Of a stretch of 64,000 nucleotides of DNA, positions 31,987 to 40,179 are shown piece by piece (position 1 is the stretch's first letter; each line of letters opens with the position of its first letter). The translations under genes were made by a program, and so were the position numbers. The stretch comes from Achromobacter anxifer (GTDB lineage Bacteria > Pseudomonadota > Gammaproteobacteria > Burkholderiales > Burkholderiaceae_B). Location: positions 186,001 to 250,000 of the forward strand of contig NZ_CAHLAR010000011.1 in assembly GCF_903652925.1 (NCBI RefSeq), in the 5' to 3' direction. Below the pieces are notes generated by a model, which searched no databases, was not told where the DNA came from, and saw only the letters and a program-made list of their open reading frames with translations.

Positions 31987-34900
31987 ATGCCTGAATCCTC
32001 CAGCCCGCGTGCGCCCAAGGCCGCGGACGCGGCGGCTCCGGCGGCAGCGGCGGACGCGCAGAACGCGCGCCGCGCACCGCGCCCCGAGCGGCCCATACCC
32101 GTGGTGAGCTATCCCGAAGACCTGCCCGTCAGCGCGCGGCGCCAGGAGATCGCGCGCGCCATCGCCAACCATCAGGTCGTGATCGTCAGCGGGGAAACCG
32201 GGTCGGGCAAGACCACCCAGCTGCCCAAGATCTGCCTGGAGCTGGGCCGCGGCCGCCAGAAGATGATCGGCCACACCCAGCCGCGCCGCCTGGCCGCGAC
32301 CTCGGTGGCCAAGCGCATCGCCGAGGAGCTGAACACGCCCATGGGCGAGGTGGTGGGCTACCAGGTGCGCTTCAACGACCGCACCGGCCCCAACGCGTCC
32401 ATCAAGCTGATGACGGACGGCATCCTGCTGGCCGAGTCGCAGCGCGATCCGCTCCTGCGCCGCTACGACACCATCATCATCGACGAGGCGCACGAACGCA
32501 GCCTCAACATCGATTTCCTGCTGGGCTACCTGAAGCAGCTGCTGCCGCGCCGCCCGGACCTGAAGCTCATCATCACCTCGGCCACCATCGACGCCGAGCG
32601 CTTCGCCCGGCACTTTGCCGCGTCCGAGGACCGGCTGGCGCCCGTGATCGAAGTGTCGGGCCGACTGTATCCCGTCGAGGTCCGCTACCGCCCCGTGCGC
32701 GAGGAACTGGCGGAGGACGAGGCCGCTCCGGCCAAGCCCGGCCGCGACCGCGAGCGCATGTCCGGCGACGAAGAGCGCGACCTGATCGACGCCATCGTCG
32801 ATGCCGTGGACGAATGCGCGCGGCACGGCCCGGGCGACGTGCTGGTGTTCCAGCCCGGCGAACGCGAAATCCGCGAATCCGCCGAGGCGCTGCGCAAGCG
32901 CCATCCGGCCGGCACCGAGGTGCTGCCGCTGTACGCCCGCCTGTCGCAGGCGGAACAGGAACAGATCTTCCATCCGCGCACCAATGCGCGGCGCATCGTG
33001 CTGGCCACCAACGTGGCGGAAACCTCGCTGACGGTGCCCGGCATCCGTTTCGTGGTCGACAGCGGCCTGGCGCGCATCAAGCGCTATTCATGGCGCAACA
33101 AGGTCGAGCAGCTGCGCATCGAGCCGATCAGCCGCGCCTCGGCCAACCAGCGCGCCGGCCGTTGCGGCCGGGTCGGGCCGGGCGTCTGCATCCGGCTCTA
33201 CGACGAGCTGGATTTCAACAATCGCGCGCCGTTCACGGATCCCGAGGTGCTGCGCTCGTCGCTGGCCTCGGTCATCCTGCGGATGAAGTCGCTGAAGCTG
33301 GACGATATCGAGCAGTTCCCCTTCGTCGAGGCCCCGCCGGGCCGCGCGGTGGCCGACGGCTACCATCTGCTGCAGGAGCTGGGCGCGATCGAGCTGGCGT
33401 CCGCCTCGGACGACGACGCCGACGCTTCCCGCACCGGCGCGTCCTTCGTGCTGACCCGCACGGGCCACGAACTGGCCAAGCTGCCGGTGGACCCGCGCAT
33501 CGGCCGCATGATCCTGGCGGCGCGCGAACACCAGTGCCTGGCGGAAATGCTGATCATCGCCTCGGCCCTGTCGGTGCAGGACGCGCGCGACCGCCCGATG
33601 CAGGAGCGCGAGGCCGCCGAGGCCGCGCACGCCAAGTTCGCCGACGACAAATCCGAGTTCATTTCCTTCCTGAAGCTGTGGCGCTGGTACGGCGAACAGG
33701 TGCAGCACAAGGCCTCGCAGCGCAAGCTGGTGGCCTTGCTGCGCCAGAACTTCCTGTCGCCGATCCGGCTGCGCGAATGGCATGACGTGCACACCCAGCT
33801 GGCCGCCCTGGTGGGCGAGCAGGGCTGGCGCCTGAACCAGACCGAGGCCACCTACGAGCAGCTGCACATGGCGCTGCTGTCTGGCCTCCTGGGCAATATC
33901 GGCTTCAAGAGCGACGAAGGCGGCCATTACCAGGGCGCGCGCGAAATCCGCTTCCACATCCATCCGGGTTCGCGGCTGGTGAAGAAGGCGGGACGCTGGA
34001 TCGTGGCGGCCGAACTGGTCGAGACCACCCGCCTGTACGCCCGCTGCGTGGCGCGCATCGACCCGGTGTGGCTGGAAAAGGTCGGCGCGCACCTGATCCG
34101 CAAGAACTGGTCCGACCCCCGCTGGGAAAAGAAGGCGGGGCAGGTCGTGGCCAACGAACGGGCCACGCTCTACGGGCTGACCATCTACACGGGCCGGCGC
34201 ATCCAGTACGGCCGGGTCAATCCCACCCAGGCCCGCGAGCTGTTCATCCGCCAGGCCCTGGTGCCGGGCGAGATCGACACGCGGCTGCCGTTCGTGGCGC
34301 ACAACCGCAAACTGATTGCCGGAATCGAAAAGCTGGAGCACCAGACCCGCCGTCCCGACATCCTGGTCGACGACGAGCTGATCTACGCCTTCTACGACCG
34401 CCAGCTGCCGGCGGACATTTCGCAGACGGCGACGCTGGAAAAATGGGTGTCCGGGCTGGACAAGGCGGCCGCCGCCAAGCTGCAGCTGACCCGCGACGAG
34501 CTGATGCGCCACGAGGCCGCCGGCGTCACGACCGATGTCTTCCCCAAGAAGGTGGAATGGCAGGGCGTGTCCATGGCGCTGGACTACCACTTCGAGCCCG
34601 GTTCGCCGCGCGACGGCGTGACCCTGGCGGTGCCGCTGTTCGCGCTCAACCAGATCGACCCGGCGCGCTGCGAATGGCTGGTGCCGGGCATGCTCAAGGA
34701 AAAGGTGCATCTGCTGCTGAAGTCGCTGCCGCAGAAATTGCGCCGCCATTGCGTGCCGCTGCCGGACTACGCCGCGGGCTTTTACGACCGCTGGTTCGAG
34801 CGCCTGGGCGATCCCCAGCAGGGGTTGGTGGACGCCATCATCGCCGACATGTGGGATCAGGTGCAGATCCGCCCGGCCGCGGCCGACTTCAAGCTGGAGA

Positions 34901-35916
34901 CCCTGCCGGCCCACCTGTTCATGAATTTCCGGGTGGTGGACGAGCATGGCCGCATGCTGGCGGCCGGGCGCAACCTGGCGCAGCTGCGGGCCGAATTCGG
35001 CAAGCAGGCCCAGGCCACCTTCCAGCAGCTAGCGGCCAGCGACACCCAGGTCGCCCAGGCGCTGGCGCACGAGAACCTGACCTCCTGGTCCTTCGGCCCC
35101 TTGCCGGAAATCATGGAGATCAAGCGGCGTGGCCAGTCGGTGATCGGCTATCCGGCGCTGGTGGACCGCGGCGCGCATTGCGACCTGGACGTGTTCGATG
35201 ACCCGGACGAAGCGCGCAAGCACCACCGCGCCGGCTTGCTCAGGCTGTTCCGCCTGGGCTTGCGCGAACAGGTCAAGTTCCTGGAAAAGAACCTGTCTGA
35301 CCTGACCAAGATCAGCATGCTCTACATGACCCTGGGCACGCAGGAAGAGCTGCGCGACCAGATCATCGATTGCGCGCTGGGGCAGGCCTGCCTGGCCGAT
35401 CCCTGGCCGGTGAACGAGCAGCAGTTCGAGGCCCGGCGGGCCGAAGGCAAGGGCAGGCTGGGCCTTTTGGCGCAGGAAGTGGCGCGGCTGGCGGGCGCGG
35501 TGCTGACGGAGTGGGCGGCGGTGCAGCGCAAGCTGCCCCAGGCCAAGCCGCACGCCGCGGCCTACGCCGACCTGCAGGCCCAGCTGGGCGCGCTGATGCC
35601 CAAGTGGTTCATCCGCGACACGCCGTACGCGCAGCTGGCGCATTTCCCGCGCTACCTCAAGGCGGTGCTGGCGCGCATCGACAAGCTGCGCGCCGATCCG
35701 GCGCGCGACGCCAAGCTGGTGGCCGAAATGGCGCCGCTGCTGACGCAGTACCAGCGGGCCAGGTCGGCGCTGAAGGGGGCGCCCGATCCCCGGCTGGACG
35801 AGTTCCGCTGGCTGCTGGAAGAGCTGCGGGTGGCGCTGTTCGCCCAGGAGCTGCGCACGCCCATGCCGGTCTCGGTGAAACGCCTGATGAAAAGCTGGGA
35901 ATCCCTGAAGCGCTGA
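31987..35916 (+). CDS. hrpA: ATP-dependent RNA helicase HrpA
   Basis: This 1309-residue DEAH-box RNA helicase matches E. coli HrpA (1300 residues), implicated in mRNA processing and rescue of stalled ribosomes. Walker A 'GETGSGKTTQ' is at residues 68-77, the DEAH box at 166-169, 'SATID' follows, and motif VI 'QRAGRCGR' is near residue 385. HA2, OB-type and the long DUF3418 C-terminal domains fill the remainder. The N-terminal 40 residues are Ala/Pro-rich linker. It is a single-gene unit with a hairpin 7 bp after the stop. Confidence 0.96.
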   Translation: MPESSSPRAPKAADAAAPAAAADAQNARRAPRPERPIPVVSYPEDLPVSARRQEIARAIANHQVVIVSGETGSGKTTQLPKICLELGRGRQKMIGHTQPRRLAATSVAKRIAEELNTPMGEVVGYQVRFNDRTGPNASIKLMTDGILLAESQRDPLLRRYDTIIIDEAHERSLNIDFLLGYLKQLLPRRPDLKLIITSATIDAERFARHFAASEDRLAPVIEVSGRLYPVEVRYRPVREELAEDEAAPAKPGRDRERMSGDEERDLIDAIVDAVDECARHGPGDVLVFQPGEREIRESAEALRKRHPAGTEVLPLYARLSQAEQEQIFHPRTNARRIVLATNVAETSLTVPGIRFVVDSGLARIKRYSWRNKVEQLRIEPISRASANQRAGRCGRVGPGVCIRLYDELDFNNRAPFTDPEVLRSSLASVILRMKSLKLDDIEQFPFVEAPPGRAVADGYHLLQELGAIELASASDDDADASRTGASFVLTRTGHELAKLPVDPRIGRMILAAREHQCLAEMLIIASALSVQDARDRPMQEREAAEAAHAKFADDKSEFISFLKLWRWYGEQVQHKASQRKLVALLRQNFLSPIRLREWHDVHTQLAALVGEQGWRLNQTEATYEQLHMALLSGLLGNIGFKSDEGGHYQGAREIRFHIHPGSRLVKKAGRWIVAAELVETTRLYARCVARIDPVWLEKVGAHLIRKNWSDPRWEKKAGQVVANERATLYGLTIYTGRRIQYGRVNPTQARELFIRQALVPGEIDTRLPFVAHNRKLIAGIEKLEHQTRRPDILVDDELIYAFYDRQLPADISQTATLEKWVSGLDKAAAAKLQLTRDELMRHEAAGVTTDVFPKKVEWQGVSMALDYHFEPGSPRDGVTLAVPLFALNQIDPARCEWLVPGMLKEKVHLLLKSLPQKLRRHCVPLPDYAAGFYDRWFERLGDPQQGLVDAIIADMWDQVQIRPAAADFKLETLPAHLFMNFRVVDEHGRMLAAGRNLAQLRAEFGKQAQATFQQLAASDTQVAQALAHENLTSWSFGPLPEIMEIKRRGQSVIGYPALVDRGAHCDLDVFDDPDEARKHHRAGLLRLFRLGLREQVKFLEKNLSDLTKISMLYMTLGTQEELRDQIIDCALGQACLADPWPVNEQQFEARRAEGKGRLGLLAQEVARLAGAVLTEWAAVQRKLPQAKPHAAAYADLQAQLGALMPKWFIRDTPYAQLAHFPRYLKAVLARIDKLRADPARDAKLVAEMAPLLTQYQRARSALKGAPDPRLDEFRWLLEELRVALFAQELRTPMPVSVKRLMKSWESLKR

Positions 35917-35923
35917 ACGCGGC

Positions 35924-35943
35924 GGGACGGCGCGAGCCGTCCC
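35924..35943 (+). terminator. Stem-loop after hrpA
   Basis: A perfect 8-bp stem (35924-35931 with 35936-35943) with a GCGA tetraloop lies directly after the hrpA stop. No long T-run follows; probable moderate terminator. Confidence 0.55.
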
Positions 35944-36046
35944 GTATTACCGCCAGATTTCAGGTCGTTTTCCGTTCAGAGACGCGTCATCTGGTTATGC
36001 TTCAATGCGCGGGCCTTTCCTCGCAGCTCCCAGGAGCATAGCCGCC

Positions 36047-37780
36047 ATGTTCGAGCTTTTCAGCACGCGTACCCGCCCGGGCGCGTCGTCCCGTTCGACC
36101 CCGAACCGCTGGGACTGGGCATTGCTGCCCCTGGTGCTGGCCGTGCTGGCGCTGATGGCCTACGGCGCCTCCCAGATGAGCCGGCCATTCGCCATCGGCG
36201 AAGAGCTGCCTATCTCGCTGGACCCGGTCTACCTGCCGTACTACCTGCTGCGCACCATCCTGCGGATGTTCACGGCGCTGGCCTTTTCGCTGCTGTTCAG
36301 CTTCATCTTCGCCGCCATCGCCGCCAAGTACCGGACGGCGGAAAAAGCGATGATCCCGATGCTGGACATCCTGCAGTCGGTCCCCATCCTGGGCTTCCAG
36401 GCCATCGCCATCGCGCCTTTCATCGCGCTGTTCCCCGGCAACCTGCTGGGCGTCGAATGCGCGGCGATCTTCGCCATCTTCACTTCCCAGGCCTGGAACA
36501 TGGCGTTCAGCCTGTACCAGTCCATGCGCACGGTGCCCTCGGAACTGCACGAGGCCGCGCGCATCTTCCGGCTGTCGGGTTGGCAGCGGTTCTGGCGGCT
36601 GGAGCTGCCGTACGCCACGCCGGGCCTGCTGTGGAACATGATGATGTCCATGTCCGGCGGCTGGTTCTTCCTGGTCGCGGCCGAAGCCATTTCGGTCGCC
36701 GGGCAGGATATCAAGCTGCCCGGCATCGGCTCCTACATCGCGGTGGCGATCGAAGCGGAAAACGGCCGCGCCATCGCCTGGGCCATCGGCGCCATGATGG
36801 CGGGCATCCTGCTGTACGACCAGCTGTTCTTCCGGCCGCTGCTGGCCTGGGCCGACAAGTTCCGCTTCGAGGAATCGCAGGGCGACGCCGCCCAGCAGTC
36901 CTGGCTGCTGGACTGGACCCGCCGCAGCCGCTGGATGAAGGCGCTGTCGGATGCCTTCTGGGCCCGCATGCGGCGCGCGCTGGGCTGGTTCAGCGTGCCC
37001 TACGATGGCACCTCGATCCGCGCCCGCGCCAAGACGCCGGACCCGCGCTGGACGCGGACCTGGGATGCGCTGCTGGCGGCCGGGGCGCTGCTGGCCACCT
37101 ACAAGCTGGTGCTGTTCGTGCACGAGGACGTGGGCTGGGCCGAGGTGCTGCACGTGCTCGGCCTGGGGGGCATCACCCTGGTGCGCGTCATGCTGCTGAT
37201 CACGCTGGCTTCGGTGGTCTGGGTGCCGATCGCGGTCTGGATCGGACTGCGGCCCAAGTATTCGCAACGGGTCCAGGCGGTGGCGCAGTTCCTGGCCGCC
37301 TTTCCGGTGAACCTGCTGTTCCCGGCGGTGGTGTTCGTGATGGTGGCGCTCAAGCTCAATCCCAATATCTGGCTGAGCCCGCTGATCATCTTCGGCACCC
37401 AGTGGTACATCCTGTTCAACGTGGTGGCCGGGGCCTCGACCATCCCCAACGAGTTGCGCCTGGCGGCGGGCAACCTGGGGCTCAAGGGTTGGCTGCTGTG
37501 GCGCCGGGTCTACCTGCCGGCGGTCTTTCCCAGCTTCATCACCGGGGCCATCACCGCCAGCGGCGGCTCCTGGAACGCCAGCATCGTGGCCGAGTACGTG
37601 ACCTGGGGCAATACCTCGCTGGTCGCGGACGGCCTGGGCAGCTATATCAAGCAGATGACGGAAGAGGGCGACTTCCACCGCATCGCGCTGGGCATCGGCG
37701 TCATGAGCATTTTCGTGATGCTGCTGAACCGTTTTTTCTGGCGCAAACTGTATTTGCTGGCCGAAGACCGCGGCCGCTAG
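36047..37780 (+). CDS. Fused double ABC permease (nitrate/sulfonate/taurine class)
   Basis: This 577-residue membrane protein consists of two complete permease halves joined end to end. Each half has its own EAA coupling loop: 'SELHEAARIFRLSGWQRFW' near residue 166 and 'NELRLAAGNLGLKGWLLWR' near residue 467. Helices occupy about residues 25-265 and 345-570, with a charged linker (about 275-340) between. Single-domain relatives (SsuC/TauC/NrtB type) need two copies to form a channel, so this protein could form the whole channel alone. I use ATG 36047, preceded by 'caggag'. The ATPase gene follows after 12 bp, and no periplasmic binding-protein gene is linked. The substrate is unknown. Confidence 0.9.
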   Translation: MFELFSTRTRPGASSRSTPNRWDWALLPLVLAVLALMAYGASQMSRPFAIGEELPISLDPVYLPYYLLRTILRMFTALAFSLLFSFIFAAIAAKYRTAEKAMIPMLDILQSVPILGFQAIAIAPFIALFPGNLLGVECAAIFAIFTSQAWNMAFSLYQSMRTVPSELHEAARIFRLSGWQRFWRLELPYATPGLLWNMMMSMSGGWFFLVAAEAISVAGQDIKLPGIGSYIAVAIEAENGRAIAWAIGAMMAGILLYDQLFFRPLLAWADKFRFEESQGDAAQQSWLLDWTRRSRWMKALSDAFWARMRRALGWFSVPYDGTSIRARAKTPDPRWTRTWDALLAAGALLATYKLVLFVHEDVGWAEVLHVLGLGGITLVRVMLLITLASVVWVPIAVWIGLRPKYSQRVQAVAQFLAAFPVNLLFPAVVFVMVALKLNPNIWLSPLIIFGTQWYILFNVVAGASTIPNELRLAAGNLGLKGWLLWRRVYLPAVFPSFITGAITASGGSWNASIVAEYVTWGNTSLVADGLGSYIKQMTEEGDFHRIALGIGVMSIFVMLLNRFFWRKLYLLAEDRGR

Positions 37781-37792
37781 GAGTCTCAAGTC

Positions 37793-39088
37793 ATGGGTCC
37801 CAATTCCCTGATCGAACTGCACGACGTCGGCAAATCGTTCCGCGCCGCCGACGGCACCCAGCGGCATGTGCTGGAACACGTGGACTTCACGCTGAAGGAA
37901 GGCGAAATCGTCGCCTTGCTGGGCAAGTCCGGCTCGGGCAAATCCACCCTGCTGCGCATCATGGCCGGACTGGTCAACGCCGACCAGGGCACGGTCACCT
38001 ACCGCGGCCAGCCGGTGTACGGCCCGGCCTCGGGCATCGCCATGGTGTTCCAGTCGTTCGCGCTGTTTCCCTGGCTGACCGCCCAGCAGAACGTCGAGCT
38101 GGGCCTGGAAGCGCAGGGCGTGGCGCCGGCCGAGCGCGCCAAGCGCGCGGACGCGGTGCTGGACCTGATGGGCCTGGGCGGTTTCGGCGGCGCCTTGCCG
38201 CGCGAGCTTTCCGGCGGCATGCGGCAGCGCGTCGGCATCGCCCGCGCCCTGGTCATGAATCCCGACGTGTTGCTGATGGATGAAGCTTTTTCGGCGCTGG
38301 ACGTGCTGACGGGCGAGACGCTGCGCGACGACATGCTGGAACTGTGGGACGAAAGCCGCATCTCCACCAAGGGCATCCTGATCGTGTCGCACAACATCGA
38401 GGAGGCGGTGATGATGGCCGACCGCATCATCGTGTTCTCCAGCGACCCGGGACGCATACGCAGCCAGATCATGGTGGGCCTGCCGCGGCCGCGCAATGTG
38501 GACTCGGCGCCGGTGCGCGCGCTGATCGACGAGGTCTATGCGCTGATGACCATGCGGCCCGCGCATGACGTGCCCACGCCGCTGCAGCAGGGCCTGGGCT
38601 ACCGCTTTCCGCAGACCGAGGTCGAACGCATGGAAGGGGTGCTGGACGTGCTGGCCGAGGCGCCGTTCAACGGCCGTGCCGACCTGCCCAAGCTGGCCGA
38701 GGAGGCCGAGATCTCGGACGACGACCTGCTGCCGGCCTGCGAAGCGCTGGGCCTGTTCGGATTAGCCAGGATCGACCGCGGCGACATCTTCCTGACGCCG
38801 CTGGGCCAGCGCTACGTGCTGGCGGAGCAGGCCCAGAAGCAGGCGATTTTCGGCCGCCAGCTGCTGGCGCACGTGCCCTTGGCCGCACATATCCGCCACA
38901 GCCTGGAACAGGAGCCCACCGGCGCCTTGCCAGAAAAGGACTTCCTGGACTCGCTGGAAGAGTTCCTGAAGCCCGACGAGGCGGAGCGGGTGCTGAAGAT
39001 CGCGGTGGAATGGGGGCGCTACGGCGAGATCTATGGCTATGACTACCATACCGGGCTGCTGACGCTGCCCGCCCCGGACCCGGCCTAG
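37793..39088 (+). CDS. ABC ATPase (nitrate/sulfonate class) with C-terminal AAA-associated domain
   Basis: This is a 431-residue nucleotide-binding subunit. The first about 260 residues are a standard ABC domain: Walker A 'GKSGSGKST' (44-52), 'MVFQSFALFPWL' Q-loop, signature 'LSGGMRQRVGIARAL', Walker B 'VLLMDEAFSALD', H-loop 'IVSHNIEEA'. The extra about 165 residues resemble the AAA-associated C-terminal domain seen in a subset of these ATPases. They are acidic, helical, and contain 'DLPKLAEEAEISDDDLLPAC', which looks like a winged-helix/regulatory module. It partners the fused permease just upstream. Confidence 0.9.
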   Translation: MGPNSLIELHDVGKSFRAADGTQRHVLEHVDFTLKEGEIVALLGKSGSGKSTLLRIMAGLVNADQGTVTYRGQPVYGPASGIAMVFQSFALFPWLTAQQNVELGLEAQGVAPAERAKRADAVLDLMGLGGFGGALPRELSGGMRQRVGIARALVMNPDVLLMDEAFSALDVLTGETLRDDMLELWDESRISTKGILIVSHNIEEAVMMADRIIVFSSDPGRIRSQIMVGLPRPRNVDSAPVRALIDEVYALMTMRPAHDVPTPLQQGLGYRFPQTEVERMEGVLDVLAEAPFNGRADLPKLAEEAEISDDDLLPACEALGLFGLARIDRGDIFLTPLGQRYVLAEQAQKQAIFGRQLLAHVPLAAHIRHSLEQEPTGALPEKDFLDSLEEFLKPDEAERVLKIAVEWGRYGEIYGYDYHTGLLTLPAPDPA

Positions 39089-39109
39089 GGGTCTGCCGCG
39101 CGGAAGAAG

Positions 39110-39131
39110 GGCGCCCGGCCTGCCGGGCGCC
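39110..39131. terminator. Bidirectional terminator, ABC ATPase / lpxO
   Basis: A perfect 10-bp stem (39110-39119 with 39122-39131) lies in the 51-bp gap between two converging genes. The formal loop is only 2 bases, so the end pairs will open. Confidence 0.6.
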
Positions 39132-39139
39132 GCCGGCCG

Positions 39140-40039
39140 CTACAGGGCCAGGAAGCCTGCGATGACCAGGATGATCAGGCCGTACTTGGTGGTCTTGTAG
39201 ACCTTGCGGTTCCAGGCCTTGAAGGCCTTGCGCTTCTGGTCGATGACCCAGTGCGCGTGGGTCAGCTTGTTGATCGCGCCGGTCTGGTCGCCGCCGTCGT
39301 TGGGCGAACTGGCGGCCGACATGACGACCCGGCCGAACCAGCGGTTGAAGGCTTCGGCCCAGCGCCACTTCAGGGGGCGCTCCACGTCGCAGAACAGGAT
39401 GATGCGGTTCTGGTCGGTGCGGTTGTAGGCTTCGTGCACGTAGGTTTCGTCGAACACCACGCTTTCGCCGTCGCGCCAGCTGTATTCCTCGCCGTCGACG
39501 ATGATGTGGCAGCGGTCGTCATTCGGGGTGACCAGGCCCAGGTGGTAGCGCAGGGACCCGGCGAACGGATCGCGGTGCGGGTTGAGCTGGCCGCCCGGGG
39601 GCAGTTCGGCGAACATCGCGGCCTTGACCTTGGGCAGCGTCTTCAGGATGGCGACGGTCTTGGGGCAGAGTTCCTCGGCCGACGGGTGGCGCGCGTCATA
39701 CCACTTCAGGTAGAAGCGCTTCCAGCCGTACTTGAAGAAGGAATTGAAGCCGATGTCGTTATGGGTGTCGGCGGCCTTGATGCGCCGCAGTTCGGCCATC
39801 TGCACCGCCTCTTCGCGGATCGTCTCCCAGTTGTCGTCCAATACCTTCAGTTCCGCGATCTCGCTGGTCGTCAGGTAGGGCGTGGTCGGGACCCGCGAGC
39901 TCAGCACCATGAAGGCGTTGACGGGGGCGAGCAGCACCGAATGGTCCAGCAATTGCCGGCCCAGCGGCAGCTTGACGCGGCCGCGGAAGTGCGCAAACAG
40001 GATGGCGGCCAGCCAGATCCCGGGGATTAGCCATTTCAT
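39140..40039 (-). CDS. lpxO: Lipid A hydroxylase LpxO-like (aspartyl/asparaginyl beta-hydroxylase family)
   Basis: This is a 299-residue Fe(II)/2-oxoglutarate dioxygenase of the aspartyl/asparaginyl beta-hydroxylase family. It has membrane helices at both ends (about residues 2-15 and 280-298), as in Salmonella LpxO (about 300 residues), which 2-hydroxylates a secondary acyl chain of lipid A. Iron-site residues are in 'LNPHRDPFAGSLRYHLGL' and 'DETYVHEAYNRTD'. The 2-oxoglutarate-binding Arg is probably in 'QNRIILFCDV'. It is divergent from dnaE. The acyl position modified here is not deducible. Confidence 0.9.
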   Translation of the reverse strand: MKWLIPGIWLAAILFAHFRGRVKLPLGRQLLDHSVLLAPVNAFMVLSSRVPTTPYLTTSEIAELKVLDDNWETIREEAVQMAELRRIKAADTHNDIGFNSFFKYGWKRFYLKWYDARHPSAEELCPKTVAILKTLPKVKAAMFAELPPGGQLNPHRDPFAGSLRYHLGLVTPNDDRCHIIVDGEEYSWRDGESVVFDETYVHEAYNRTDQNRIILFCDVERPLKWRWAEAFNRWFGRVVMSAASSPNDGGDQTGAINKLTHAHWVIDQKRKAFKAWNRKVYKTTKYGLIILVIAGFLAL

Positions 40040-40179
40040 AGGTGAATCTCGTGCGTGAATCCCATGCCGGGCATGGGGGGTGACGTGCAGCGTGTATTGT
40101 TACACAGGCGCCTGCGCGGCCCTTTGCGCTATCGCAGAGGCCTCGGCTTGGACCACGCTGACTAGGTACAATTCCCTTT
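40040..40179. promoter_or_regulatory. Divergent promoter region lpxO / dnaE
   Basis: This 140-bp gap between divergent genes must hold both promoters. A TACAAT hexamer (40167-40172) close to the dnaE start resembles a -10 box, but the only TTGGAC-like hexamer upstream is too close (13-base spacing), so the promoter is not fixed. Confidence 0.35.

Noticed and set aside
30412-32973. 853-codon version of argA
   Set aside because: The first 400 codons are antisense to hrpA; ArgA similarity begins at the ATG ending at 31770.
36047-37780. Fused permease as an assembly artefact joining two genes
   Set aside because: The frame is continuous, both halves are complete and the linker is a plausible charged segment with normal codon use.
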